From Veillonella seminalis (GTDB lineage Bacteria > Bacillota > Negativicutes > Veillonellales > Veillonellaceae): a DNA stretch of 64,000 nt. Under the pieces are notes generated by a model. That model was not told the origin of the DNA. It was given only the letters and a program-made list of their open reading frames with translations, and ran no database searches. The stretch is taken from positions 1 through 64,000 of the forward strand of contig NZ_RQUZ01000009.1 of the NCBI RefSeq assembly GCF_003992065.1. The letters run 5' to 3'. The translations under genes were made by a program, and so were the position numbers. Shown in pieces: positions 45,697 to 54,512 of the stretch. Every line of letters starts with the position of its first letter. Within the stretch, counting starts at the first letter, position 1.

Positions 45697-45825
45697 TTAT
45701 GTCTCCTCATGTCCAATTATTTTTTATCGTTTGCATTCATAAGGCCCATAAGGTTCCGGAAAAATTCTCTGAAACTTTTTGGTTTCCTTTGAGATATTTA
45801 CTCAATTCCTTATTTACTCAATACT

Positions 45826-47070
45826 TTATTGAACTTTATGCAAATAGTCATATTGTTCTTGGGTTAACGAATCTAAATCATAGCCCATGTTTTGCAATTT
45901 AACTTTAGCAATGCGAACATCAAGTTCATGAGGCAAGATGTGAACAGTTGCTTCCATGTCTTTACCATGATCGAGTAAATATTCGGCTGCCAAAGCTTGC
46001 ATAGCGAAGGACAAGTCCATGATTTCAGCAGGATGACCATCGCCGGCTGCCAAGTTAACCAAACGGCCGCCCGCTAATAAGTATAAAATACGACCGTCCG
46101 CTAAGCTGTAGCCTTCGATATTTTTACGAACATTTTTATGAGAAACGGCAACTTCAGCGAGTTCTACACCGTTAACTTCACAGTCAAAGTGACCGGCATT
46201 ACACATGATGGCTTTATCTTTCATCACTTCAAAGTGCTGTTTGCGGATAACATCTTTACAACCGGTTACGGTAATGAAAATGTCACCGATTGGTGCGGCT
46301 TCAATCATAGGCATTACTTTAAAACCGTCAAATACAGCTTCAATAGCTTTGATTGGATCCACTTCGGTTACGATAACATGAGCACCAAGACCTTTGGCAC
46401 GCATAGCAACACCTTTACCACACCAGCCATAGCCGGCTACAACAACGTTTTTACCGGTAACAGTTAAGTTGGTGGTGCGCATGATGCCGTCCCATACGGA
46501 TTGGCCTGTACCGTAACGATTGTCAAAAAGATATTTACAATAGGAGTCGTTAACAGCAATCATTGGGAATGTTAATTTGTGTTCATTAGCCAACGCATGG
46601 AGACGATGCACACCGGTCGTTGTTTCTTCGGAACCGCCGATAAGACGTTCTTTAGCGTCCGTACGAGTGGTATGCAACAAATTAACAAGATCACCGCCGT
46701 CATCAATGATAATATGAGGTTTATGGTCTAACGCTTTATTTAAGAACATAAAGTATTCTTCTTCGGTGCAATCATGCCAAGCATAAACGGTAAGGCCCAT
46801 ATCAACGAGGGCTGCCGCTACATCATCCTGTGTAGATAAAGGATTAGATCCAGTTACGATTACATCGGCTCCGGCTTCTTTCAAAATTGTGGATAAGTAT
46901 GCTGTTTTAGCTTCCAAGTGAACGCTGACAACAACGGTTTTGCCTTCAAATTTATGGCTTGCTTTAAATTCCTCACGCAAGCTGTTAAGAGCCGGCATAA
47001 AATTGGACACCCATTCAATCTTTTTACGGCCTTCCGGTGCCAATTCGATGTCTCTGATTAATGATTCCAT
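45826..47070 (-). CDS. ahcY: adenosylhomocysteinase
   Basis: An NAD-dependent hydrolase splitting S-adenosylhomocysteine to adenosine and homocysteine. 414 residues: MIAVNDSYCKYLFDNRYGTG, NAD loop VVAGYGWCGKGVAMRAKGLG, VITVTGCKDV and CNAGHFDCEVN. It is the shorter archaeal/clostridial-type form without the insertion found in many proteobacterial enzymes. The C-terminus has the usual KLQNMGYDLDSLTQEQYDYL. Confidence 0.95.
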   Translation of the reverse strand: MESLIRDIELAPEGRKKIEWVSNFMPALNSLREEFKASHKFEGKTVVVSVHLEAKTAYLSTILKEAGADVIVTGSNPLSTQDDVAAALVDMGLTVYAWHDCTEEEYFMFLNKALDHKPHIIIDDGGDLVNLLHTTRTDAKERLIGGSEETTTGVHRLHALANEHKLTFPMIAVNDSYCKYLFDNRYGTGQSVWDGIMRTTNLTVTGKNVVVAGYGWCGKGVAMRAKGLGAHVIVTEVDPIKAIEAVFDGFKVMPMIEAAPIGDIFITVTGCKDVIRKQHFEVMKDKAIMCNAGHFDCEVNGVELAEVAVSHKNVRKNIEGYSLADGRILYLLAGGRLVNLAAGDGHPAEIMDLSFAMQALAAEYLLDHGKDMEATVHILPHELDVRIAKVKLQNMGYDLDSLTQEQYDYLHKVQ

Positions 47071-47140
47071 GATGATCGCTTCTTTCTTGATTAATTCTTA
47101 AATATATCGAAAATAAATTTTAAAATGTTAATTTATATGC

Positions 47141-47162
47141 CCGGCTTTATGATCAAAGCCGG
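47141..47162. terminator. hairpin after mtnA
   Basis: CCGGCTTT and AAAGCCGG pair around ATGATC, 11 bp after the mtnA stop. There is no good U-run, so it may be a weak terminator or a processing/stability hairpin between mtnA and ahcY. Confidence 0.5.
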
Positions 47163-47172
47163 AGGTAACTTA

Positions 47173-48276
47173 CTATCGAGCTGTTTTCTTTTGTAAATCT
47201 GTAATTGATTTATTGTACGGTGCCGTTAAAACACCTTCTTCGGTAATAATAGCACTTACTAATTCATGAGGTGTTACGTCAAAAGCCGGGTTCAACACTT
47301 CAACACCTTCCGGTGCAGTCGGGGTGCCGGCAAAACATTTTACTTCATCAGCACTGCGCATTTCAATCGGAATATCACTGCCTTTTGCTAAGGTAAAATC
47401 AAAGGTACTGTATGGTGCTGCCACATAAAACGGAATATTATGGGCTTTAGCCGCCAAGGCTACACCGTAGGTACCGATTTTATTGGCCACATCCCCTTCC
47501 GTCGTAATACGGTCAGCTCCAACAATTACGGCATCAATGAGCCCCTGCTGCATAGCATAGGCCGCCATATTATCGGTCAATAAAGTAACAGGAATACCGT
47601 CATGATGAAGTTCAAAAGCCGTTAAACGAGCACCTTGTAAAAGCGGTCTTGTTTCGTCCGCATATACACGTTCTAATTGATTGTTAGCGTGTAACTCACG
47701 AACTACGCCTAAGGCGGTACCTAAACCGGCTGTAGCTAACGCACCGGCATTACAGTGAGTTAAAATGCGAATGCCTTTTTTACCTTCAAACAAAGTAGCC
47801 CCGGCTTTAGCCATAGCCGCATTTAAACGTTGGTCCTCTAAATCAATGGCTTTCGCTTCCGCCTCAATTAACGGTAAAGCAGTAACCATCGCATCAGAAG
47901 GAAATACTATGTTCGTTACAATACGATCAATAGCCCATGCCAAATTAATAGCTGTGGGACGTGTTTCTTTTAATGTATTGGCAAATGTTAAGAAATTTGC
48001 CCGTTGCGTTACTTCATCCGATGCTGAAGCAATGGCTTCCTTAGCCGCGAGGATAAGGCCGTAGCCGGCGGCTACACCGATAGCCGGAGCTCCGCGCACT
48101 CTAAGTTTTTTTATAGCTTCCGCTACCTGACGCCAATCGGTACAATCAATATAGGTTTCCTGATTCGGTAATTTTGTCTGATCCAACAAAATCAAAGATT
48201 CCCCATTCCAAGTAATGCTTTTCATGGATTCACTTTTTAACGTATCAAGGGAATGAACTGCTGCTTCTAAACTCAT
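47173..48276 (-). CDS. mtnA: methylthioribose-1-phosphate isomerase
   Basis: It isomerises MTR-1-P to MTRu-1-P. 367 residues with LRVRGAPAIGVAAGYGLILA, TRPTAINLAWAIDRI, LTHCNAGALATAGLGTALGV (catalytic Cys) and VIVGADRITTEGDVANKIGT (catalytic Asp). It begins with ATG overlapping the mtnP stop (ATGA). An internal ATG 17 codons in aligns with the common family start and is an alternative. Confidence 0.93.
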   Translation of the reverse strand: MSLEAAVHSLDTLKSESMKSITWNGESLILLDQTKLPNQETYIDCTDWRQVAEAIKKLRVRGAPAIGVAAGYGLILAAKEAIASASDEVTQRANFLTFANTLKETRPTAINLAWAIDRIVTNIVFPSDAMVTALPLIEAEAKAIDLEDQRLNAAMAKAGATLFEGKKGIRILTHCNAGALATAGLGTALGVVRELHANNQLERVYADETRPLLQGARLTAFELHHDGIPVTLLTDNMAAYAMQQGLIDAVIVGADRITTEGDVANKIGTYGVALAAKAHNIPFYVAAPYSTFDFTLAKGSDIPIEMRSADEVKCFAGTPTAPEGVEVLNPAFDVTPHELVSAIITEEGVLTAPYNKSITDLQKKTAR

Positions 48277-49094
48277 AGTAATTCGCCCTCTTTACCCAAA
48301 GCGGCCTTAAAACCGCCATATTCAGCCAAACGATGATGACAAGGCAAATCTTGATTGGGATCTAATTTTTCAATAGTTCGTAAAATTAAAGCTTTAAATT
48401 TATCGGACATTTCCGCCATAATATCAAGTACTTCCTGATGCGTAAGTTCAGTTGGTGAAATACCGGCCGCAAAATTAGTAACCATTGAAATAGTAGCATA
48501 AGCGATTTCGGCTTCACCGGCCAAAACGACTTCCGGTACATTGGTCATACCAACCGTGTCGGCACCCATCATTTTAAACATTTTAATTTCAGCCGGTGTT
48601 TCAAAACGAGGGCCTTCCGTACATACATAAGTACCGCCGTTATGTGCGTCAATGTTAAGCTCTTCGGCGGCTTCCATAATAACCTTGCGAAGAGCTGGTG
48701 AATACGGATTACCTACGCCTAAATGAACAACTTTTTTGCCGTTACCGTCAAAGAAAGTAGATACACGAGATTTTGTAAAATCAAGGAATTGATCAACCAA
48801 AACAAAATGGCCCGGTGCATAATCGGTATTTAAAGAGCCCACTGCCGTAGTGGACACAATCATGGTAACGCCCAATTTCTTTAAGCCCCAAATATTGGCA
48901 CGATAATTAATCAAATGAGGCGGAATAGAATGGCCTTTGCCGTGACGAGCCAAGAATATAAGTTGTTTCCCCTTATAACTGCCCTTCGTATAAGCAATTT
49001 CACCATACGGTGTTGCCATAGTCTTTTCCTCAATATGTTCAAACATAGATGGATCGTACACACCGGTACCGCCAATAACTGCGATTACACCCAT
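48273..49094 (-). CDS. mtnP: S-methyl-5'-thioadenosine phosphorylase
   Basis: It phosphorolyses MTA to adenine and MTR-1-P, feeding mtnA. 273 residues from the ATG at 49094 behind GAGGTG. PNP/MTAP family motifs: AVIGGTGVYDPSMF, FLARHGKGHSIPPHLINYRA, TAVGSLNTDY, YVCTEGPRFETPAEIKMF and MTNVPEVVLAGEAEIAYAT. It is first of the mtnP-mtnA pair; its leader holds a terminator-like hairpin. Confidence 0.93.
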   Translation of the reverse strand: MGVIAVIGGTGVYDPSMFEHIEEKTMATPYGEIAYTKGSYKGKQLIFLARHGKGHSIPPHLINYRANIWGLKKLGVTMIVSTTAVGSLNTDYAPGHFVLVDQFLDFTKSRVSTFFDGNGKKVVHLGVGNPYSPALRKVIMEAAEELNIDAHNGGTYVCTEGPRFETPAEIKMFKMMGADTVGMTNVPEVVLAGEAEIAYATISMVTNFAAGISPTELTHQEVLDIMAEMSDKFKALILRTIEKLDPNQDLPCHHRLAEYGGFKAALGKEGELL

Positions 49095-49123
49095 TATAGT
49101 CACCTCGTCTTATCTTTCTTTAC

Positions 49124-49190
49124 CAAAAAATAATCTCCGGAGCCTGAGCCCCGGAGATTCCATACCTTAGTTACTGCCCTAAGGCTCGTC
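49124..49190 (-). promoter_or_regulatory. attenuator-like leader of mtnP
   Basis: On the minus strand, a first hairpin (CCTTAG/CTAAGG, 49184-49165) is followed by a perfect 9-bp terminator stem (AATCTCCGG/CCGGAGATT, 49159-49132) with six U, ending 30 bp before the mtnP start. GAGCC in the first element (49187-49183) is complementary to GGCTC in the terminator loop (49150-49146), so an alternative fold is possible. It does not match a riboswitch class I know. Confidence 0.55.
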
Positions 49191-49196
49191 TATTCT

Positions 49197-49225
49197 ATTG
49201 TACCACAATCTAACTGATTGCGTTA
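49197..49225 (-). promoter_or_regulatory. mtnP promoter
   Basis: TACAAT (-10, 49202-49197) is preceded at about 17-18 bases by a weak TTAACG. Transcription would start just before the attenuator-like leader. Confidence 0.5.
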
Positions 49226-49340
49226 ATCATTTGTTTTTGCGGACTGAATCGTCTTTATCAAAAAATCTGATTAACGTAAATCATAATCTAAGGTGTGATT
49301 TAATCTGTTTATCCGATTTATCCGGCAGACCTTTAGCCGA

Positions 49341-50231
49341 TTAATGAGCTACCCCGTCATTACGGGAGGCTTCGTCAAAAATCTGTTTCAATTCATCGCG
49401 GCTGAACTGATATTTTTCGTTGCAATAATGACAAACAAGTTCAGTTGTTTCATCTTCAAGAAGTTCTTCTTTATCGGCCGGTTGTAAAGTTGCCAAAATC
49501 TGTTCAAAGCGTTCACGGCTGCAAGTACATTTAAAGGCTACATCTCCTTCATAAACTTGTTCAAACGTTAAGCCGGCAAGAACTTTTTCAACCAAACCTT
49601 TACCGTCGGGATGTGCTTCCAAATAAGCGGAAATCGGTCCTAATTCATTGATATTGGCTTCAACTTGAGCTAACGCTTCATCAGTTGCATCCGGTAAAGC
49701 CTGCACAAGAAAACCGCCAGCAGCCAACGTCGTTTGATCCGTATTTACCAACACGCCGAGACTAATTGTGGCCGGAATCTGTTCCGAAGTGTATAAATAA
49801 TAAGCCAAATCTTCCGCTACTTCACCTGTTTGCATAGGGCTTTGGGACGTGTAGTCCTGACGAAGTTTGGTGAAACGAGTTACCTGCACTTCACCGTCAT
49901 TACCTACAGCAGCGCCCACATCGAGTTTACCGGCATATTTTAACGGTACTTCTACATGAGGGTTATCAACATAACCACGAACCGTGTTATCACTGAAGGC
50001 ATCAACGTGAACAACACCTAACGGACCTTTACCGTTCAAACGAAGACTTACATTTTCTTCGTTTTTAAAATCACCGGCCATCAAAAGAGCACCTGTCATA
50101 GTACGGCCCAAAGCAGCTGTAGCTACCGGGCTCAAATCATGACGCACTCTGGCTTCTTCTACGGTGTCAGTCGTTACGGCAAACGCTAAACGAACACCTT
50201 CTTTAGTCGTATAACGACGAATAAAATCCAT
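49341..50231 (-). CDS. hslO: redox-regulated chaperone Hsp33
   Basis: A holdase activated by oxidation. The ATG at 50231 follows AAGGAAAA and gives 296 residues; upstream in-frame sequence overlaps ribH and is not coding. The C-terminal zinc centre is Cys235, Cys237 (KCTCSRERF) and Cys267, Cys270 (VCHYCNEKY). N-terminal core RRYTTKEGVRLAFAVT. It is downstream of the riboflavin operon, separated by a terminator. Confidence 0.96.
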   Translation of the reverse strand: MDFIRRYTTKEGVRLAFAVTTDTVEEARVRHDLSPVATAALGRTMTGALLMAGDFKNEENVSLRLNGKGPLGVVHVDAFSDNTVRGYVDNPHVEVPLKYAGKLDVGAAVGNDGEVQVTRFTKLRQDYTSQSPMQTGEVAEDLAYYLYTSEQIPATISLGVLVNTDQTTLAAGGFLVQALPDATDEALAQVEANINELGPISAYLEAHPDGKGLVEKVLAGLTFEQVYEGDVAFKCTCSRERFEQILATLQPADKEELLEDETTELVCHYCNEKYQFSRDELKQIFDEASRNDGVAH

Positions 50232-50278
50232 ATATATTTTCCTTTCATTTACTGTTAACAATTTCTCTAATTGAAGTG

Positions 50279-50319
50279 AAATGCTTACCCATTGAGTTAC
50301 GCTCCGCGGGTAAGCATTT
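50279..50319 (-). terminator. terminator of the rib operon
   Basis: AAATGCTTACCC and GGGTAAGCATTT form a 12-bp perfect stem 13 bp after the ribH stop. The U-run is weak, so some readthrough into hslO is possible. Confidence 0.65.
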
Positions 50320-50331
50320 AATAGTAAAACC

Positions 50332-50793
50332 TTAAATTTGTTCCAATAAGTTAACCATTTCAATAGCGCCCATAGCACAATCGAAACCTTTGTTACCTGC
50401 TTTCGTGCCGGCACGTTCAATAGCCTGCTCAATATTTTCGGTGGTAAGCACACCGAACATTACCGGTACACCGGTTTCAAGACTGATATGAGCGATACCT
50501 TTGGAAACTTCGCTACATACATAATCATAATGTGTAGTGGATCCGCGAATTACAGCACCTACACAGATAACAGCATCATATTTACCGCTGAGTGCTGCTT
50601 TTTTGGCAACAATCGGAATTTCAAATGCGCCCGGTACCCAAATTGTATTGATGTTTTCTTCCGCTACGTCATGACGCAATAAAGCATCCATGGCACCACC
50701 GATTAATTTAGATGTAATAAATTCGTTAAAACGAGAACCGATAATAGCAAAGCGTTTACCTGTGCCTAACAATTTACCTTCTGTAACCATCAT
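50332..50793 (-). CDS. ribH: 6,7-dimethyl-8-ribityllumazine synthase
   Basis: It condenses ribitylaminouracil with dihydroxybutanone phosphate. 153 residues: [54 protein letters not shown] (catalytic His region) and [20 protein letters not shown]. Last gene of ribD-ribE-ribBA-ribH. Confidence 0.97.
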   Translation of the reverse strand: MMVTEGKLLGTGKRFAIIGSRFNEFITSKLIGGAMDALLRHDVAEENINTIWVPGAFEIPIVAKKAALSGKYDAVICVGAVIRGSTTHYDYVCSEVSKGIAHISLETGVPVMFGVLTTENIEQAIERAGTKAGNKGFDCAMGAIEMVNLLEQI

Positions 50794-50890
50794 AATATCC
50801 TCCTATAGATTCTGATAGATTTTAATTTTTATTTATAATTTGAAAAATCATCTACTTTTAAATCGTACGCTTCAATTTAAATCATATCAA

Positions 50891-52087
50891 TTATAACAAA
50901 TGGCCCATTTTTTCCTTTTTAGTCTGTAAATAACCGGCGTTAATGTTATTGGCTTTTACGATAACAGGAACACGTTTATTCACGGTAATGCCCCAATGTT
51001 CCAAGCTTGTTTTCTTAATCGGATTGTTGGTAATAAGGCTTACACTCTTAATACCTAAGAAACGAATAATTTGAGCCGCTAAGGAATATTCGCGCATGTC
51101 AGGGGGGAAGCCTAATTCAACATTGGCTTCTACCGTATCAAGGCCTTTTTCCTGTAAAGCGTAGGCTTTGATTTTATTGGTAAGACCGATACCACGCCCT
51201 TCCTGACGCATATAGACAACCACACCGCGACCTTCTTTTTCAATCGTACGTAACGCATGGTGAAGCTGTTCCCCGCAATCACAACGTTTGGATCCGAACA
51301 CATCGCCGGTTAAACATTCAGAGTGAACACGTACCAATACATTTTCAAAACCGCTTACATCACCTTTAACAATTGCCAAATGTTCTTTATGATCCAAGTA
51401 ATTTTTGAAAACGAAGATTTTGAAATCACCGAATTCGGTCGGTAAGTTGGACTCTGCTGCCAAAGTAATGATTGGTTCATGCAATTTACGGTATTCAATA
51501 AGCTCAGCAACGGAAGCAATCTTCAAATCGTGTTTTTCGGCAAAAGCCAATAAATCATCAAGACGAGCCATGTTACCGTCATCTTTAGTAATTTCACAAA
51601 TAACGGACGCTTCTTTAAGACCGGCTAAGCGACACAAATCAATGGATGCTTCCGTATGGCCTTGGCGCACCAACACGCCGCCTTCTTTATACTGTAATGG
51701 GAATACATGGCCCGGACGACGGAAATCTTCCGGACGAGCTTTACCATCAACCAATGCACGAATCGTCAAAGCACGTTCGTAAGGCGAAACACCGGTTGTC
51801 GTATCTACATGGTCAACACTTACGGTAAAAGCCGTTTCATGGTTATCTGTATTTTTAGTCACCATCTGACCGATTTCAAGGGCATCCAAATCTTCTTTTT
51901 TCATAGGTGTGCAAACGATACCGCGCGCTTCTTTAACCATGAAATTGATGTTTTCCATGCTCGCAAATTCAGCGGCAATCATGAGATCGCCTTCGTTTTC
52001 GCGTTTTTCATCGTCCACGATAATGACCGGTTTGCCAACCTTAATGTCCTCTAAAACTTCTTCAATGGTGTTCAATGTTTTTGCCAT
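50891..52087 (-). CDS. ribBA: bifunctional DHBP synthase / GTP cyclohydrolase II
   Basis: 398 residues. The N-terminal half (about 1-200) is the RibB fold: VDDEKRENEGDLMIAAEFAS, HVFPLQYKEGGVLVRQGHTE. The C-terminal half is RibA: VRVHSECLTGDVFGSKRCDC (zinc cysteines), YMRQEGRGIGLTNKIKAYAL, SVSLITNNPIKKTSLEHWGI. Both starting branches of riboflavin synthesis are thus on one chain. Confidence 0.97.
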   Translation of the reverse strand: MAKTLNTIEEVLEDIKVGKPVIIVDDEKRENEGDLMIAAEFASMENINFMVKEARGIVCTPMKKEDLDALEIGQMVTKNTDNHETAFTVSVDHVDTTTGVSPYERALTIRALVDGKARPEDFRRPGHVFPLQYKEGGVLVRQGHTEASIDLCRLAGLKEASVICEITKDDGNMARLDDLLAFAEKHDLKIASVAELIEYRKLHEPIITLAAESNLPTEFGDFKIFVFKNYLDHKEHLAIVKGDVSGFENVLVRVHSECLTGDVFGSKRCDCGEQLHHALRTIEKEGRGVVVYMRQEGRGIGLTNKIKAYALQEKGLDTVEANVELGFPPDMREYSLAAQIIRFLGIKSVSLITNNPIKKTSLEHWGITVNKRVPVIVKANNINAGYLQTKKEKMGHLL

Positions 52088-52176
52088 AATAGCATCTCCT
52101 TAAAACATGAATTGTGAATCTATAAAATATAACTGTTATTGTATGTTGTTTCTTATTAATTATTTATCACTGTGTT

Positions 52177-52860
52177 TTATATGAAGCCTTTGCTCATGAG
52201 CCAATCTTTTGAAAAACTCTTTGACTCCTGCTTAGCCTCATTATTTGTCGCAGTAGCTGATTCCGGTGCTTTATCAAGCGTCATAAAATGACGAATGTAA
52301 CGACTGGCTATGTCTGTTTCCAGATTTACCACCGTTCCCACTGTAGCATTAGCCAAAATTGTGTTGGCAATTGTGTGAGGAATAATGGAAATTTCAAAAT
52401 ACGTACTCTCTCGTTTAGAAACCGTCAAACTGGCTCCGTCAACGGCAATCGACCCTTTATAAATGATATAGTCCAAAACATCCGATGTTGTTTCAATCGT
52501 GAAAACGACCGAATTATCGAGCTTGCGGATTTGACGAATTCGTCCTTGGCCATCTACGTGACCGGCTACCATGTGACCGCCGAACCGTCCGTTCGCGGCC
52601 ATAGCACGCTCCAAATTAACCGGTTGGCCGGAACTAAATTTGGAAAACGTCGTCATATTCACCGATTCCGGCATAACATCGGCGACGAACTGTTTGCCCA
52701 CAAAAGATGTTACGGTAAGACAAACACCGTTAACCGAAATAGAATCACCGATATTCATATCTTTAAAAATCACATCACCGGCAATGGTAAGTCGCATGGA
52801 CTGTGCATTATGTTGAGCGCTGACTACATGTCCTACTTCTTCAATGATTCCCGTGAACAT
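52177..52860 (-). CDS. ribE: riboflavin synthase, alpha subunit
   Basis: A dismutation of two lumazines to riboflavin. 227 residues from the ATG at 52860 (AAGGAG upstream; the GTG six bases earlier is too close). Duplicated lumazine-binding domains: MFTGIIEEVGHV and GDSISVNGVCLTVTS in the first; GRFGGHMVAGHVDGQGRI and GSIAVDGASLTV in the second. A 25-residue Ser/Lys/Glu tail follows the usual length. Start overlaps ribD. Confidence 0.95.
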   Translation of the reverse strand: MFTGIIEEVGHVVSAQHNAQSMRLTIAGDVIFKDMNIGDSISVNGVCLTVTSFVGKQFVADVMPESVNMTTFSKFSSGQPVNLERAMAANGRFGGHMVAGHVDGQGRIRQIRKLDNSVVFTIETTSDVLDYIIYKGSIAVDGASLTVSKRESTYFEISIIPHTIANTILANATVGTVVNLETDIASRYIRHFMTLDKAPESATATNNEAKQESKSFSKDWLMSKGFI

Positions 52861-54088
52861 AGGCACCGCTCCTTCCTGTTAAATAGGTTTCGATTCTTAT
52901 ATTATTATCTAAAATTTCTACTGATTCAAAAGTTAAATCAACACCATCGGCCAATTGATCGATGCCGGTACCTCTGATGGCACCAAGAGCTGCCTGCCCT
53001 CCAATAATCGTATTGCCGATGTAGGTTACGATTTTGTCAAAAGCTTTTGCTTCCACAAAAGAAGCAATAACTTGGCTGCCGCCCTCTACTAGGACCGATG
53101 TAAAACCTAATTCGGCCAATTTCGTTAAAATCGCATCAATCGGTAGTTGAACTTTCGCTGATCCGGATTGTTTTGTCGCTAAAGCATCGGCTGTTTCAAT
53201 ATTATCAGTCGTATCCGTCGTGTCAGACAAAATCACAACTTGTGCACCCACATCTTCCAACGCTTTTATGCGTGAAGTTTCACAGGCAGAACTTACGAAA
53301 ACATATACTTTACGATTCGCTTGTTTAAATATATTCGCATTCGTTGGTGTACGGCCCATACTATCAAGAACAATTACGTCGGGCTGATGAACTACATGCT
53401 CATTGGTGTCATCCGATTGCCAACGACAATTAAGACTCGGATTGTCACTAAGCACCGTGCCGATGCCGGTTAAAATTGCATCATGAAGGGCTCTCAGCTT
53501 ATGTCCGTCCATGCGTGCCGTCTCATTTGTTATCCACTGCGAATGGCCTGTCCGTGTAGCAATCTTACCATCCAGCGACATAGCCGACTTCAACGTAACA
53601 AATGGTTTACCTGTTTTTATAAAGGTTAAAAAGCCTTCCACAAGCTTGGCGCATTCCGATTCCAAAATACCGGTAGTCACTTCAATACCGGCTTCGCGAA
53701 TCATTTGAATGCCCTTGCCCGCAACAAGCAGATTCGGATCGATTAAACCGACTACAACGCGTTTAATACCGGCTTCGATGACATGTTTAGCACAGGGCGG
53801 TGTTTTACCGTAATGAGCACAAGGTTCTAACGTTACATATAAAGTGGCACCTTTAGCATTTTCACCGGCAGCCTTCAAAGCATGTACCTCTGCGTGAGCT
53901 TCGCCGGCTTTTTGATGATACCCTTCACCGATGATTTCACCGTTTTTCACAACAACGGCACCAACCATTGGATTGGGATGTGTAAAACCCGTTGCTCGTT
54001 TAGCCAATGTCAATGCACGCATCATATATTGTTTATCAGTTTCATATTCAGCCGTATTCGGCTTCCCCGTATATTGTTCATCTCTCAT
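52841..54088 (-). CDS. ribD: bifunctional pyrimidine deaminase/reductase
   Basis: 415 residues. N-terminal zinc deaminase: HAEVHALKAAGENAKG, TLEPCAHYGKTPPCAKHVIE. C-terminal reductase: VTLKSAMSLDGKIATRTGHS, AILTGIGTVLSDNPSLNCR, VLVEGGSQVIASFVEAKAFD. The 21 residues before MMRALTLAKR are extra compared with most family members, so translation may start at that ATG instead. First gene of the operon, behind the FMN riboswitch. Confidence 0.95.
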   Translation of the reverse strand: MRDEQYTGKPNTAEYETDKQYMMRALTLAKRATGFTHPNPMVGAVVVKNGEIIGEGYHQKAGEAHAEVHALKAAGENAKGATLYVTLEPCAHYGKTPPCAKHVIEAGIKRVVVGLIDPNLLVAGKGIQMIREAGIEVTTGILESECAKLVEGFLTFIKTGKPFVTLKSAMSLDGKIATRTGHSQWITNETARMDGHKLRALHDAILTGIGTVLSDNPSLNCRWQSDDTNEHVVHQPDVIVLDSMGRTPTNANIFKQANRKVYVFVSSACETSRIKALEDVGAQVVILSDTTDTTDNIETADALATKQSGSAKVQLPIDAILTKLAELGFTSVLVEGGSQVIASFVEAKAFDKIVTYIGNTIIGGQAALGAIRGTGIDQLADGVDLTFESVEILDNNIRIETYLTGRSGAYVHGNH

Positions 54089-54105
54089 ATTATGAACTCA
54101 ACTCC

Positions 54106-54138
54106 TAACAAAAAAGGAACTATAGTATCTATAGTCCC
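54106..54138 (-). terminator. FMN riboswitch expression-platform terminator
   Basis: GGGACTATAG pairs with CTATAGTTCC (54138-54129 and 54125-54116), followed by TTTTTTG on the minus strand and then the ribD ribosome-binding site. Confidence 0.8.
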
Positions 54139-54280
54139 TGAGTTATTTACGTTATAGGCTTAAGTTTTATTGTTTTAATGCTGGTCTTAATACTGACTGT
54201 CATCAGTAAAACATTCATCACAAAGGATTAACTATTGCAATTTGAATGTCAACAGCTTAACTAAAACGCAAACGTATAGC

Positions 54281-54409
54281 GTGTCTTTTCCCATCCAGAC
54301 TATACTGTCGGTCTCGGAATCCCACCGAGTCAACCCATTTCAGAGCTTGCGGACTATGACCGCCGGTCAGGAATTGGAATACATATATTCCGCACCTTGC
54401 CTCAAAGAC
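54281..54409 (-). ncRNA. FMN riboswitch (RFN element)
   Basis: Conserved RFN blocks on the minus strand: TTTGAGGCAAGGTGCGG at the 5' side, AATTCCTGACCGGCGGT, then TGACTCGGTGGGATTCCGAG and GACAGTATAGTCTGGATGGG at the 3' side. The aptamer is followed by a terminator and ribD. FMN binding would end transcription early. Confidence 0.93.
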
Positions 54410-54483
54410 TATCTATATATAATTATTTAAGATGACTCACCTAAAAGTAATTAGTATCAAATCGAGCATCTTTTCTATAGTTG

Positions 54484-54512
54484 ATTATACTATCATTTAA
54501 CTAATAGTGCAA
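54484..54512 (-). promoter_or_regulatory. promoter of the rib operon leader
   Basis: TTGCAC (54512-54507), 17 bases, TATAAT (54489-54484) on the minus strand. The -35 box lies within the last codons of the upstream 336-residue gene. Confidence 0.7.

Noticed and set aside
49104-49200. SAM or SAH riboswitch before mtnP
   Set aside because: Conserved cores of the SAM-I, SAM-II and SAH classes are absent; only a generic attenuator can be claimed.
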